Assembly: GCA_022843745.1 (NCBI GenBank)
Contig: JALHNB010000030.1
Coordinates: 1 to 64,000 of the forward strand
Reading direction: 5' to 3'
Source: Anaerolineae bacterium
Lineage (GTDB): Bacteria > Chloroflexota > Anaerolineae > Aggregatilineales > Phototrophicaceae
Length of the DNA stretch: 64,000 bases
The translations under genes and the position numbers were made by a program. The notes below the pieces were generated by a model. It was not told the origin of the DNA, made no database searches, and worked only from the letters and a program-made list of their open reading frames with translations. Positions 49,628 to 59,554 of the stretch are shown here, in pieces; position 1 is the first letter of the stretch; every line of letters begins with the position of its first letter.

Positions 49628-50446
49628 TCAAACGCCTTGGTAGGCCATGAAACCGCCATCTACCGGGATGACCGTACCCGTGACGAAGCGTGCGCCGTCC
49701 GAGACGAGATAGAGCAGCGTACCGACCAATTCGTCGGGTTCGCCGAAACGATCCATCGGCGTGTGGGTGATGATTTTTTGCCCACGTTCGGTGAGGCCAC
49801 CAGTCGCTTCGTCCAGGAGCATTCTGCGGTTCTGGTTAGTCACGAAGAATCCCGGTGCGATGGCATTCACGCGAATGGTCGGGCTGTATTCCTGGGCGAA
49901 ATGAACGGCTAGCCACTGCGTGAAATTGCTGATCGCGGCTTTTGAGGCAGAATATGCCGAGACACGTGTGATCGGCAGGTAGGCAGACATCGACGAAATA
50001 TTGATAATCACGCCTTCGTTCTGCTGAACCATGATTTTCCCGAAAATCTGCGACGGCACGAATGTCCCCAGAAAATTGAGATCAAATACGCCTTGGATGG
50101 CTTCTTCCGGCAGATCAAAAAATGATTTGGTGGGAGACGTAATCGCGTTGGGATTATTGCCGCCTGCGCAGTTAATGAGAATATCGACGCGGCCAAACTC
50201 ACTCATGATGCGGCTGGCAGCGGCATCGAGCGAGGAGCGTTCAACCACGTTCGCGGCGAACCCCACTGCTTTGCCACCTTCGGCCTTAATTTCTTCTGCT
50301 AATGCGCTGGTTTTGTCATCGGTGGTGCCGAGGACGACGACGGTAGCACCAGCCTGGGCCAGCCCGCGACACATGGCCGCGCCTAAAACTCCGCTGCCGC
50401 CTGTGACGACGGCGACCTTTCCAGAAAGATCAATTGTGTAGCTCAT
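49628..50446 (-). CDS. SDR of the D-mannonate oxidoreductase (fructuronate reductase) type
   Basis: 272 residues. IDLSGKVAVVTGGSGVLGAAMC is the cofactor loop, ILINCAGGNNPNAITSP the N-x-A-G segment with the extension typical of the SDR-type UxuB of Bacillus, and SAYSASKAAISNFTQWLA carries the Tyr-Lys pair. The C-terminal GTVIPVDGGFMAYQGV is also as in that subgroup. It would interconvert D-fructuronate and D-mannonate with NAD(P)H. The gene directly upstream, 13 bases away, encodes tagaturonate epimerase, whose product is fructuronate, which strongly supports this role. The following enzyme, mannonate dehydratase, is encoded at 10.7 kb. Confidence 0.82.
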   Translation of the reverse strand: MSYTIDLSGKVAVVTGGSGVLGAAMCRGLAQAGATVVVLGTTDDKTSALAEEIKAEGGKAVGFAANVVERSSLDAAASRIMSEFGRVDILINCAGGNNPNAITSPTKSFFDLPEEAIQGVFDLNFLGTFVPSQIFGKIMVQQNEGVIINISSMSAYLPITRVSAYSASKAAISNFTQWLAVHFAQEYSPTIRVNAIAPGFFVTNQNRRMLLDEATGGLTERGQKIITHTPMDRFGEPDELVGTLLYLVSDGARFVTGTVIPVDGGFMAYQGV

Positions 50447-50459
50447 AGTGTTTTAGCCT

Positions 50460-51815
50460 TTATGCCTGAAATGGCGCGATGTGTTTATCAAAATGTGTTT
50501 TTAAGACGGCTTTATACGACTCATCGTTGGCTTCGAGTGTTGCGTACAGCCGATCTCGAAATTGAGTCATGACCGAGCCGAAGGTGACGTGGAGAACCTG
50601 CCGCGCATCGAGATTTTCGAATAGATTCGGCAGATCGACATCCATCAAATCGTCCGAAATTTTAGCAGGGTCAGCAGAAATATGATAACTGGCTCTGTCG
50701 GTGGGAAAGCGCTCAATGGCAAAATCGAGAATCTCGCGGAATAATGCCGTATCGTACATGGCGATCACCCGCAGCGCTTCCAGCCAGCTTGTGCCTGCCG
50801 TTTTCAGATGGACATATTCGCCTGTGTGTTTGTAGATGATGGGATAAATGCTGAATTTGTCTGAGCCGGAATGGATGCTGAGTTTATACGGGCCGAGTTC
50901 GCGGGCGATACGCGCATGGGCAGCAAAATCCTCCTCAAAGACATCCAGATCACCGATGTAATCGACACCTTTTTCGAAGCTGCCAATGAAGCGCGGCGCT
51001 AAACCCTGAAATTTCACGCCCAGACGCTTTAGTTCCGAAGCGATGAAATAATGTTCGGCGGGGCTGGTGGGCGTATCGGTTTCGTCCACCGAGACTTCCA
51101 GATCGTAGGCTTTGCCACCGAGGTGGGATTCGATGCGCTGCGACAGATGCCGGACATGCGCAATCGCCGTGCTGTATTTGCAGGCCGCGCGCAATAAAAT
51201 TTCTTCAGTGATCTCGCCAACAAATGAACCTCCCAGATAGCGTTTGCGCAGATCATCCGGCGTAATTGCGAGGTCATCCCAGGGCAGGGCGGCGAATTTT
51301 GCCTGTAACCCAGCCAGCGTATCAATGTGCGCGGCGTTATCGACGAATTCACCGGGGTCGAGCGTGAAGCCGATATAGCCAGCAGCGATACATTGGTCGA
51401 TCACATCGGTATTTTTGAGATGGTCGGCATCGCAGCCAAAGCCGGATTGATAATCCATCTCGAATACGCCCCAGGTCGCGTCATCCATCACGTTTTGCGG
51501 CGTACGTCCGGCACGTACCATCTCGCGGATCGACTGCTGGGCAAATACCGGGAACATATCGCTTTCGCGCACCGCCAGGATATGCCCCGGCGTGGCTAAC
51601 CCTAAGCGATCACCACAGCCAACCGACTTGCGCAGGCCAACCGTCGTCGGTGCTGTCCAGGGCAGCGCACGGCGCAGGGCAGCCGCATTCGCCTCATCCA
51701 GCGGGCAAATCCAGGTGTCTCCCTGTTGTTCGCCATGAAATCCGGCTGGCAGGCCGCCGCTAATTTGCAGACGCTTACCGTGTTCAGTTTTGATTAATGC
51801 AAAAGTTTCACTCAT
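50460..51815 (-). CDS. uxaE: Tagaturonate/fructuronate epimerase
   Basis: 451 residues. Converts D-tagaturonate to D-fructuronate, letting galacturonate breakdown use the glucuronate branch without altronate enzymes (described for Thermotoga). Family features: LRKSVGCGDRLGLATPGH near residue 65, MDDATWGVFEMDYQSGFGCDADH, YDLEVSVDETDTPTSPAEHYFIASEL, a metal-binding Glu/Asp cluster, LSIHSGSDKFSIYPIIYKHTGE and YHISADPAKI. AAAGGGG stands 5 bases before the ATG. First gene of an operon with the uxuB-like SDR. Supports growth on galacturonate from pectin. Confidence 0.88.
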   Translation of the reverse strand: MSETFALIKTEHGKRLQISGGLPAGFHGEQQGDTWICPLDEANAAALRRALPWTAPTTVGLRKSVGCGDRLGLATPGHILAVRESDMFPVFAQQSIREMVRAGRTPQNVMDDATWGVFEMDYQSGFGCDADHLKNTDVIDQCIAAGYIGFTLDPGEFVDNAAHIDTLAGLQAKFAALPWDDLAITPDDLRKRYLGGSFVGEITEEILLRAACKYSTAIAHVRHLSQRIESHLGGKAYDLEVSVDETDTPTSPAEHYFIASELKRLGVKFQGLAPRFIGSFEKGVDYIGDLDVFEEDFAAHARIARELGPYKLSIHSGSDKFSIYPIIYKHTGEYVHLKTAGTSWLEALRVIAMYDTALFREILDFAIERFPTDRASYHISADPAKISDDLMDVDLPNLFENLDARQVLHVTFGSVMTQFRDRLYATLEANDESYKAVLKTHFDKHIAPFQA

Positions 51816-52034
51816 AAAATCCCCTTTAGTGGCGGGTCACGAAATTTCGATCTATAATGAACTATATAGAAAGGAATCAGTACCAAACGAAATTCAATGT
51901 AAAGCAATACGCTTTATAATAATAGCACTTTGCAGGCGACAACGGTACATTTTTCACCTGTCTAAAAAAACAGTTTGATCAGATTTTATTGCTAATAGTT
52001 CGCACGTTGTTTGAAAATATTGAGTCATATTGAA
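51816..52034. other. Intergenic region between uxaE and the rhamnose-type operon
   Basis: AT-rich 219-bp region separating divergent operons. It contains the promoter candidate listed next and a CTGT-CTAAAAAA-ACAG dyad near 51958. No gene was seen. Confidence 0.55.
51893..51920 (+). promoter_or_regulatory. Candidate promoter of the rhamnose-type ABC operon
   Basis: TTCAAT (51893-51898), a 16-bp spacer and a perfect TATAAT (51915-51920). The leader would be about 105 bases. Confidence 0.4.
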
Positions 52035-53537
52035 ATGCAGCCTATTCTTAAATTAGAGAATATTTCAAAAGCCTTCCCAGGCGTTAAAGCCCTCGATCAT
52101 GTTGAGTTTGAATTGTTCCCCGGCGAAGTCCATGCCTTGCTTGGCGAGAATGGTGCGGGTAAATCCACGCTGATTAAAATTATGACTGGAATCTATCAAC
52201 CCGATTCCGGCCAGATTTTGTTAGATGGACACCCTATCAAAATCGGCAATTCTGCTCAGGCACAGGGTTATGGTATCGCCGCAATCTACCAGGAACCTTT
52301 GGTTTTTCCTGACCTCAATGTCGCGGAAAATATTTTTATCGGGCATCGCGTGAAGGGTGCTTTCGTCGATTGGCGGAAAATGTACCGGGAAGCAGATGAT
52401 ATTCTGGCGCGACTCGGTGTCTCCCTCGATGCTCGCAGTCAGGCGCGTGGCTTAACGTTAGCTCAACAGCAGACTGTCGAAATCGCCAAAGCGCTGTCAT
52501 TGAATGCGCGTGTTCTGATTATGGACGAGCCGACAGCTTCGCTCTCCGCACACGAGGTTGAGCAGCTCTTCAATCTCACGCGGGTTCTGCGGGAGCGCGG
52601 TGTCGCAATTCTGTTTATCAGCCACCGGATGGATGAAATCTTTGAGATCGCTGACCGCGTGACGGTTTTCCGCGACGGGCAGCAAATCTCCAGCAAACCG
52701 ATTGCTGAGATAACCCGCGATGGTGTAATTCAGGATATGGTCGGGCGCAAGCTGGAGTCGTTTTTTGCGCGAAATGAACATGAACAGGGCGAGTTAATGC
52801 TTTCCGTCCGTAATCTGGGAAAAAGGGGAATCTTTTCCGACATCAATTTCGATATTCATCGGGGCGAGGTTCTCGGATTTGCGGGATTAGTCGGGGCGGG
52901 CCGCACTGATGTTGGACTGGCGTTGTTTGGCGTTGAGCCTGCTGATTCTGGCGAGATTATTTTGAAGGGCAGCCAACAACAAATCCGTTCACCGGAGCAG
53001 GCGCAAGCGTTGGGGATTGCCTATGTGACCGAAGATCGGCGCCAACTTGGGTTGACGCTGCCCATGTCCATCGCTGCCAATATTTCGCTGCCGAGCTTGC
53101 GCAAATATCTATCGGCAGTAGGCATTATCCGGCGCAAGGCTGAACAGGCGACGGCTGAGAATTATCGCCAGCGCCTTTCGATTCGCACACCTTCGATATG
53201 GCAGGAAGCTGGGAAACTCTCAGGCGGCAATCAGCAAAAAGTAGTTTTGAGCAAATGGTTGAACACAGAACCTCAACTGCTGATTCTCGACGAGCCGACA
53301 CGCGGAATTGATGTGGGCGCGAAGGCCGAAGTGCATCACATCATTGACCAACTCGCCGGGCAGGGCATGGGCATCATGCTGATCTCATCGGATTTACCCG
53401 AAGTGCTGGCGATGAGTGATCGTATTCTGGTCATGCGCGAAGGCCAGCAGATGGGTATTTTCAACCGTGAGGAGGCTACTCAGGAAGTGGTCATTAATGC
53501 CGCGATGGGACAATCCCGCTCAGATGTGAAAGTCTAA
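52035..53537 (+). CDS. rhaT: Rhamnose-type sugar ABC transporter ATP-binding protein
   Basis: About 500 residues, two ABC domains. First: Walker [15 protein letters not shown], Walker [13 protein letters not shown]. Second: degenerate P-loop [11 protein letters not shown], signature [11 protein letters not shown] and Walker [15 protein letters not shown]. The start is set at the ATG at 52035, since [20 protein letters not shown] is the usual beginning; an upstream TTG at 52011 is possible. No clear Shine-Dalgarno is visible. It is the first gene of an ATPase - permease - permease - binding protein operon, the arrangement of the RhaT/RhaP/RhaQ/RhaS importer of Rhizobium. The symbol rests on that arrangement and on the binding protein. 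Confidence 0.85.
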   Translation: MQPILKLENISKAFPGVKALDHVEFELFPGEVHALLGENGAGKSTLIKIMTGIYQPDSGQILLDGHPIKIGNSAQAQGYGIAAIYQEPLVFPDLNVAENIFIGHRVKGAFVDWRKMYREADDILARLGVSLDARSQARGLTLAQQQTVEIAKALSLNARVLIMDEPTASLSAHEVEQLFNLTRVLRERGVAILFISHRMDEIFEIADRVTVFRDGQQISSKPIAEITRDGVIQDMVGRKLESFFARNEHEQGELMLSVRNLGKRGIFSDINFDIHRGEVLGFAGLVGAGRTDVGLALFGVEPADSGEIILKGSQQQIRSPEQAQALGIAYVTEDRRQLGLTLPMSIAANISLPSLRKYLSAVGIIRRKAEQATAENYRQRLSIRTPSIWQEAGKLSGGNQQKVVLSKWLNTEPQLLILDEPTRGIDVGAKAEVHHIIDQLAGQGMGIMLISSDLPEVLAMSDRILVMREGQQMGIFNREEATQEVVINAAMGQSRSDVKV

Positions 53538-53539
53538 TT

Positions 53540-54601
53540 ATGTACCGAATCCGACACTATATTCGCCCCGAACAGATTCGTGAGTTCAGTCTCATTTTTA
53601 TCATTATGCTGGCGGTGCTGTTTTTCGGGACACAAATTGATGGTTATTACAGCGCCCGCACCTTTAACCGAATCGCCGCCAGTGTTGCGATCATCACGGT
53701 GCTTGCCGCTGGGCAGACTTTGGTGATCCTGACGCGCAATATTGATCTCTCGATTGGGTCGATTGTGGGATTCGCATCGTATTTTGCCGGACAGCAGCTT
53801 TCGGCTAACCAGGACATGCATCCCCTGATTGCTGTGGGAATCGCGATTGGTTTCGGTGCGCTGCTCGGCAGTGTCAACGGATTGCTGGTTGTTTATGGGC
53901 GTGTCCCGTCGATCATTGTTACGCTTGGGACATTAGCGATATATCGAGGTGTACTCGTAGATTATGCACAGGCCAAGACGATTACCACAGATATGATGCC
54001 GACATGGCTGGTTGATCTGCCGCGTGTGAATCTGTTTACCGTAGGTGAAATAGAAATTCGGGTCATGGTTGGGGTAGCCGTACTCGTGGTGATCGCTTTT
54101 CAATTATGTTTGACTTACTTGCTTCTGGGTCGCCGTTTGTATGCGATTGGCTCGAACCCGGACGCTGCTCGCGTCGCTGGGCTTCCTGCGCGGCGTATCG
54201 TTTTATTGGCGTATATTCTTTGCGGAGCGCTGGCAGGGCTGGGTGGTTTTATGTTCTTGGTTCGCTTCGGCACGATAACGGTATCCGCTGGTGTGGGATT
54301 GGAATTATCGGCAGTTGCGGCAGCAGTTGTGGGCGGGGTCAATATATTTGGCGGGGCAGGAACGATGTTTGGCGCACTGTTCGGCGCTGTAGTCATTGGT
54401 ACGTTGGAGCAAAGCCTCCTGCGAATGCCAAATGTCAGTGAGTTTGTGCGGGATGCGCTGCTGGGCTTGTTTATCCTTCTGGCGGTTGCCAGCGATGCCG
54501 TGATCTTGCAGCAATTGCGCAGCCTGTGGGCGCGTTGGGCGCGAGAAGCAAGAGAGACACCTGCGGCGCATTCAGAAAAGGAGTCAGGCCATGCCTCCTA
54601 G
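53540..54601 (+). CDS. rhaP: Rhamnose-type ABC transporter permease 1
   Basis: 353-residue membrane subunit of a CUT2-class importer. Signature LTRNIDLSIGSIVGFASYFAG (the DLS-x-G motif) and GRRLYAIGSNPDAARVAGLP (ATPase-contact loop). The last 25 residues are a polar tail. It begins 2 bases after the ATPase stop and its end overlaps the next permease start by 11 bases, so translation is coupled. A separate second permease indicates a heterodimer, as in RhaP/RhaQ. Confidence 0.88.
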   Translation: MYRIRHYIRPEQIREFSLIFIIMLAVLFFGTQIDGYYSARTFNRIAASVAIITVLAAGQTLVILTRNIDLSIGSIVGFASYFAGQQLSANQDMHPLIAVGIAIGFGALLGSVNGLLVVYGRVPSIIVTLGTLAIYRGVLVDYAQAKTITTDMMPTWLVDLPRVNLFTVGEIEIRVMVGVAVLVVIAFQLCLTYLLLGRRLYAIGSNPDAARVAGLPARRIVLLAYILCGALAGLGGFMFLVRFGTITVSAGVGLELSAVAAAVVGGVNIFGGAGTMFGALFGAVVIGTLEQSLLRMPNVSEFVRDALLGLFILLAVASDAVILQQLRSLWARWAREARETPAAHSEKESGHAS

Positions 54602-55574
54602 CTTTAAGTGGGACTCGCTGAAGCGTTGGGAAACTCTGTTAGCAGTGGTATTGGCAGTTGTCGTTATATTTAATATCAGCCAGTCGTCCGTTTTCCTGCG
54701 CGTGGATAACCTGGTCAATCTGTTCATGCTGCATATCGAAAAAATTATTGTTGTACTCATCATGACGCTCATTATTATCAACGGCGAAATTGACCTGTCA
54801 GTGGCTTCGGTTATGGGGCTGGGAGCGTGTGTGGTCGCCAACCTCTACGAGCGTGGTGTGTCGATGGAGGCTGCTATTCTGGTTGGACTAGGTGTGGGTG
54901 CGCTATGCGGGATCATCAATGGTTTCTGGGTGGCCTATGTCCGATTACCGTCGCTGGCGGTGACTCTGGCGGGTTTGATTGCTTATCACGGTATCGCTGA
55001 AATGCTGGTCGAAGACCGTTCGATAGGCAACTTCCCTGATTGGTTTAATCAGCTTGGTCAAAAAGCCCTGATTGGCCCACTGCCGCTTTCACTTGTTATT
55101 TTTTTCATTTTATTCATTATCTTTGCAGCAGTCCTGCATTTTTCCGCTTTTGGACGCTACGTTTTCGTGATTGGTAACAACCGCGAGGCAGCACGCTATT
55201 CTGGTGTGCGTGTTCGCCAAGTGAAGATGATGCTTTACATCATGTCCGGGGTGATTGCCAGCCTCGCCGGGATACTCTTCGCAGCGCGATTAGGCGCGGT
55301 GCGTGCCAGCACAGCGGAGGGTTTTGAACTTGATATTATCACAGTCGTTCTGCTGGGCGGTGTGAGTATCTTCGGTGGCAAAGGTACCCTTGCTGGCGTT
55401 GGCTTATCCATTATGCTAGTCCTTTGCCTGCGCAATGGTATGAATCTTTTGAGCATTACAGGCAATACCCAGAGTACCGTTATCGGTGTTTTGTTGATTT
55501 TTTCTGTGCTTATTCCCAACCTGACGCAGGATTTCCAGGGTTTCTGGAATCGCCGTCGGATGATTGCAAAATGA
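54591..55574 (+). CDS. rhaQ: Rhamnose-type ABC transporter permease 2
   Basis: 327 residues with the CUT2 permease pattern: IINGEIDLSVASVMGLGACV holds the DLSV motif and GRYVFVIGNNREAARYSGVR the coupling loop. GGAG stands 7 bases before the ATG, within the tail of the preceding permease gene. It has only about one third identity by eye to its partner, which fits an old heterodimer rather than a recent duplication. Confidence 0.88.
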   Translation: MPPSFKWDSLKRWETLLAVVLAVVVIFNISQSSVFLRVDNLVNLFMLHIEKIIVVLIMTLIIINGEIDLSVASVMGLGACVVANLYERGVSMEAAILVGLGVGALCGIINGFWVAYVRLPSLAVTLAGLIAYHGIAEMLVEDRSIGNFPDWFNQLGQKALIGPLPLSLVIFFILFIIFAAVLHFSAFGRYVFVIGNNREAARYSGVRVRQVKMMLYIMSGVIASLAGILFAARLGAVRASTAEGFELDIITVVLLGGVSIFGGKGTLAGVGLSIMLVLCLRNGMNLLSITGNTQSTVIGVLLIFSVLIPNLTQDFQGFWNRRRMIAK

Positions 55575-55657
55575 GAGTGAAAGGAGTATCCCGACAAGAT
55601 AGATGATTTCGAGATGCTATGAGAGTGGAATTTAGTGAATATCTATGGAGATGTAAC

Positions 55658-56746
55658 ATGAAGAAAAGCTTTTTAATTCTGATTATCCTTACAGTGATGT
55701 CGCTCAGTCTGGTGAGCGCACAAGATGAAGCGGTGGTTGCTACCCCTGGCGAAACCGTGAATATGATTCTTTTGCCAAAGTTCCTGGGTATTGCTGTTTT
55801 TGATCAGGCGCATCAGGGCGCTGAAGAAGCCCACGCGGAATTGCAGAATGCAGGTACGCTCGAATTCCTGGGGCCGACGCAGGAAAACAGCGCCGCTGGA
55901 CAGGTCGAAATCGTGACTACGGCAGCCTCGCGTGATGATGTGGATGCCATCATGATCTCGAATAACGCGGGCGATCAGCTTGGGCCGGCGCTTGAGGCAG
56001 CAAAAGCAGCAGATCAAACCGTCGTGACCTGGGACTCTCCGATTCCTTCCGGTGACAGCGAAGATTTGTTCGTTGCGCAGGTGGATTTTGATCAAACTGG
56101 CAAGGTTATGGCTGATATGGCACTGAGTATTCTCGGCGAAGATGGCGGCAAATTTGCTGTTCTCTCCGCCTCGCCAGATGCCGCTAACCAGAATGCGTGG
56201 ATTGCCTCACTTCAGGAAACGCTGGAAGATGAAGCATATGCCAGCCTTGAACTGCTGGATATTGTTTATGGTGACGATGTAACCGAAACCAGCTATGACC
56301 AGGCGCTTGCACTGGTCGATAAATATCCTGACATGGAACTGATTATGGCTCCGACCACTGTTGGTATCGCAGCAGCGGCGAAGGCCATGCAGGACGAAGG
56401 TCTGTGCGAGACGGTCAAAGTCAGTGGGCTGGGACTCCCCGCCGAAATGCTGGACTTCACGCTGAACGGCTGCGCACCGGAATTCGCCCTGTGGAGCTTC
56501 GTTGATCTGGGTTATGTGACCTACTATGCCACGTATCTCTTGGCGACGGGAGCGATTGAAGCTGAAGAAGGCGTGAGTTTCGAAGCCGGACGCATGGGAG
56601 TCTATACCATTGAGAAAGACCCCACCCGCGAAGTCGGCCTACGCATTGTGATGGGACCCTTCAGTGTTTACAATATCGACAACGTGGAAGCAGCAGCAAA
56701 CCCCGGTGGTGCAGAAATGACACCAGAGGCCACCGAAGAAGGTTAA
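55658..56746 (+). CDS. rhaS: Rhamnose-type ABC transporter substrate-binding protein
   Basis: 362 residues from the ATG at 55658 (GGAG 7 bases upstream). Signal peptide [21 protein letters not shown]. The mature protein shows type 1 binding-protein features ([51 protein letters not shown]) and the [11 protein letters not shown] plus [15 protein letters not shown] pattern that I associate with RhaS. It binds L-rhamnose or a close deoxysugar. It is last in the operon and followed by a terminator. An alpha-L-rhamnosidase gene lies at 17.9 kb. Confidence 0.85.
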   Translation: MKKSFLILIILTVMSLSLVSAQDEAVVATPGETVNMILLPKFLGIAVFDQAHQGAEEAHAELQNAGTLEFLGPTQENSAAGQVEIVTTAASRDDVDAIMISNNAGDQLGPALEAAKAADQTVVTWDSPIPSGDSEDLFVAQVDFDQTGKVMADMALSILGEDGGKFAVLSASPDAANQNAWIASLQETLEDEAYASLELLDIVYGDDVTETSYDQALALVDKYPDMELIMAPTTVGIAAAAKAMQDEGLCETVKVSGLGLPAEMLDFTLNGCAPEFALWSFVDLGYVTYYATYLLATGAIEAEEGVSFEAGRMGVYTIEKDPTREVGLRIVMGPFSVYNIDNVEAAANPGGAEMTPEATEEG

Positions 56747-56808
56747 CCGAGGCAGGCCGTATTTTGCCTAAGCCTTAATTCAGTGATCTAAATTTCTGAT
56801 TCGCAATT

Positions 56809-56845
56809 AACAGCCTCTTTTCAACTGAGAAGGGGCTGTTCTTTT
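56809..56845 (+). terminator. Rho-independent terminator of the rhamnose-type operon
   Basis: An 11-bp stem (AACAGCCTCTT at 56809-56819 with AAGGGGCTGTT at 56830-56840, one wobble pair) followed by CTTTTGTTGTT. It ends the ABC operon 63 bases after the last stop. Confidence 0.8.
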
Positions 56846-56962
56846 GTTGTTCTGTGCGGCGGGGATATAATCGTAATAGTTAAAATATTTTTGTATCCAT
56901 ACAATAGCAATCTTTAACAATCAACAGAATGATAGCACCCTTAAAACTGACTGAGGTTGGAT

Positions 56963-59047
56963 ATGTTAGGCGGACGATTACGTGCCGCGCGGCATTCGCG
57001 CTTTGTAGGGCGATCAACGGAACAAACGTTATTTCAATCGGCTTTGGCTGAGACTATACTGCCATTCCAGGTGCTTTATGTATTTGGCCCTGGCGGGGTC
57101 GGTAAAACAACGCTGCTCCAGGAATTTTTATATATCTGCGAGCGTCTTGACACCCTGGCGATTTATCTGGACGTGCGAAATGTTGAACCATCCCCGGAGG
57201 CATTCCTCAGTGCACTGCGGCAAACGCTAAACCTGTCGCCGCAAGACTCATTTTTTGAGGCTATTGGGAAGGATGATCGGCGCAGCGTTATTTTGATTGA
57301 CACCTATGAAACGTTTGTGCCGCTGGATGATTGGATGCGCGAAAACTTTCTGACGCAACTGCCGAATAACACACTGGTTGTGCTGGCAGGGCGTAAATCA
57401 CCAGGTTTGGCGTGGCGCAGCGATCCTGGTTGGCAGATGCTCATGCAGACGATTTCACTGCGTAATCTTGAGCCGAGTGAAAGCCGAAGTTACTTAGCAC
57501 GACGACAAGTACCCGATGACCAATATGCAGGAATTTTAAGTTTTACACATGGTCATCCGTTGGCACTTTCGCTGGTGGCGGATGTGTTTGCCCAACGCCG
57601 CGAAATCCAGTTTCAGCCAGAAGTTGTGCCGGATGTTGTGCGAACATTATTAACTCAATTTGTGCAAAAAGTACCTGGGCCAGCACACCGCGCGGCGTTA
57701 GAAGTGTGTGCGCTTGTGCGGCTCACCACAGAATCACTGTTGGCAGAAATGCTCACACTGCCCGATGTTCATGAATTGTTTGAATGGCTGAACACGCTTT
57801 CATTTATAGATTTTGGTCCCGAAGGTATTTTTCCGCATGACTTGGCGCGGGAAGCACTCATCGCTGACTTACGATGGCGTAATCCAGAATGGTACGCCCA
57901 ACTTCATCGCCGAGCACGGGGCTATTATCTGAAACTGCTGCAACAGACTACGAGTTGGGCGCAGCAGCGTGTGTTATTTGATTATATTTTTTTGCATCGC
58001 GATAATCCATTGGTCAGACCTTTTTTTGAGTGGCAGGTCAGCGGAACGATTCTGACAGATGTGATGCAGGCCGGTGATATTCAGGCCTTGAAAGCTGTCG
58101 TTAAGCAATATGAGGGTGACGAATCCGCGCGCTTGGCCTCGTATTGGTTTTCGCGCCGCCCTCAGTCGGTTCTGGTATGGCGCGATTCGAAACGACAACC
58201 GGTAGGCTTCCTGCTGCTGATTTCGTTGGGAGAGGTGAGTCAAAATGATATTGAAGTTGACCCGGCAGTAAAATCAACGTGGCGTTACCTGCAAAATCAC
58301 GCGCCGCTGCGTGTGGGTGAGGTCGCTACCTTATTTCGATTCTGGATGGCGCATGACACTTATCAGTCGGTTTCGCCTGTACAAAGCCTGATCTTTGTCA
58401 ATATGGTTCGCCATTATCTTTCGACTCCAGGATTGGCGTACACTTTTCTGCCGTGTGCCGACCCGGATTTCTGGGCGACAGTGCTGACCTATGCTGACCT
58501 CTCGCATGTTCCAAGCGCAGATTTCACCGTTGGCGATCAACAATATGGTGTGTATGAGCATGACTGGAGGATTGTCCCGCCGATGGCATGGCTAACCTTG
58601 TTGGCAGAGCGAGAAACGGCGACAACGCCCGAAGCTGTTACAAGCCCGGCGGTTGAGTCGCTGATCGTTCTCAGCAAAGCGGATTTTGCCGAAGTCGTGC
58701 GCAATGCGCTGCGCGATTTTTCCCGCGCTGATTTGCTGCGTACCAATCCGCTGCTGCGTTCCCGGCTGGTGATCGAACACAGCGGCGTGAATGCTGTGGA
58801 TAATGAACGGGTTGCATCCTTGCAGATTTTGCTGCGTGACGCTGTGCAAACCCTTCAGCAATCACCCCGGCAGGTGAAATTGTACCGCGCGTTGTATCAC
58901 ACCTATATTCAACCGTCGCCCACTCAGGAGCAGGCGGCTGAACTTCTGGACTTGCCGTTTAGCACCTATCGCCGCCATTTGAAAGCGGGATTGGATCAGA
59001 TAACCGATTATTTATGGCATAAAGAAATCGGGACACTTGAAAAATGA
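56963..59047 (+). CDS. AAA/STAND-like ATPase fused to a GNAT-like domain and a C-terminal HTH
   Basis: 694 residues from the ATG at 56963 (GAGG 6 bases upstream). Residues 1-230: P-loop ATPase with FVGRSTEQ (the R-box-like start), GPGGVGKTTLL (42-52) and Walker B SVILIDTYE, a STAND-type sensor NTPase. Helical winged part to about 390. Residues about 400-560: QSVLVWRDSKRQPVGFLLLI, PLRVGEVATLFRFWM and HDWRIVPPMAWLTLL, which reads as a GNAT acetyltransferase-like fold. C-terminal PTQEQAAELLDLPFSTYRRHL is a sigma-70-region-4/LuxR-like helix-turn-helix. So it may sense a ligand and regulate transcription, perhaps of the SnoaL-like gene downstream. The GNAT part is from pattern memory, and activity is uncertain. 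Confidence 0.75.
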   Translation: MLGGRLRAARHSRFVGRSTEQTLFQSALAETILPFQVLYVFGPGGVGKTTLLQEFLYICERLDTLAIYLDVRNVEPSPEAFLSALRQTLNLSPQDSFFEAIGKDDRRSVILIDTYETFVPLDDWMRENFLTQLPNNTLVVLAGRKSPGLAWRSDPGWQMLMQTISLRNLEPSESRSYLARRQVPDDQYAGILSFTHGHPLALSLVADVFAQRREIQFQPEVVPDVVRTLLTQFVQKVPGPAHRAALEVCALVRLTTESLLAEMLTLPDVHELFEWLNTLSFIDFGPEGIFPHDLAREALIADLRWRNPEWYAQLHRRARGYYLKLLQQTTSWAQQRVLFDYIFLHRDNPLVRPFFEWQVSGTILTDVMQAGDIQALKAVVKQYEGDESARLASYWFSRRPQSVLVWRDSKRQPVGFLLLISLGEVSQNDIEVDPAVKSTWRYLQNHAPLRVGEVATLFRFWMAHDTYQSVSPVQSLIFVNMVRHYLSTPGLAYTFLPCADPDFWATVLTYADLSHVPSADFTVGDQQYGVYEHDWRIVPPMAWLTLLAERETATTPEAVTSPAVESLIVLSKADFAEVVRNALRDFSRADLLRTNPLLRSRLVIEHSGVNAVDNERVASLQILLRDAVQTLQQSPRQVKLYRALYHTYIQPSPTQEQAAELLDLPFSTYRRHLKAGLDQITDYLWHKEIGTLEK

Positions 59048-59134
59048 GCATAAACTGAACATGATTTGAACTGTCAATCAGACATGAGGGTCGTTTAGAC
59101 TATAGATGTCCAAATAGAGTGGCTATCGTTGTTT

Positions 59135-59554
59135 ATGACGCCCGAAGAAACGAAACAGTTCGCCCGCCAACTGGTTCAGGGTTGGAACACGCACGATCTC
59201 GAACAGATTTTAACTTTTTATTCCCCTGATTATGAAGGTTTAGACGTTGGCCGAGCAGAGCCTCTGTATGGTCATGAAGCGCTGCGTCAGTCCTTCCGTC
59301 ACTACTTTCAGGCTTTCCCTGATGTGCATATTGAGATTAACGAAGTGGTCGTCGAAGCGGATCACATTTCGCTGGGGTGGATCGCAAAAGGAACGCATTC
59401 AGGAGTATTTATGAAAATCCCGCCGACAGGCCGAACAGTCACATTACAAGGGGTATCCATATTTATTCTCGATGACCGGAAAGTGCATCGCGGACAGCAT
59501 ATCTGGGACCTCGCCGGACTGCTTCGAAATGTCGGTTTGCTGCCTGATCTTTAG
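59135..59554 (+). CDS. SnoaL-like polyketide cyclase/ester cyclase-family protein
   Basis: 139 residues. NTF2-like fold: TKQFARQLVQGWNTHDLEQILTFYSPDYEG, then YGHEALRQSFRHYFQAFPDVHIEINEVVVEADHISLGWIAKGTHSGVFMKI-type core with PPTGRTVTLQGVSIF and GQHIWDLAGLLRNVGLL. This is the SnoaL-like/ester-cyclase pattern, in which a conserved Asp-His pair can do acid-base chemistry, though most bacterial members have no known substrate. It begins 80 bases after the AAA-GNAT-HTH gene. A ribosome-binding site is not evident. Confidence 0.8.
   Translation: MTPEETKQFARQLVQGWNTHDLEQILTFYSPDYEGLDVGRAEPLYGHEALRQSFRHYFQAFPDVHIEINEVVVEADHISLGWIAKGTHSGVFMKIPPTGRTVTLQGVSIFILDDRKVHRGQHIWDLAGLLRNVGLLPDL

Noticed and set aside
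51893-51920. LacI-type operator before the rhamnose-type operon
   Set aside because: No central CG-dyad of the usual LacI form was found, and no LacI gene is adjacent; only a promoter-like pair is supported.
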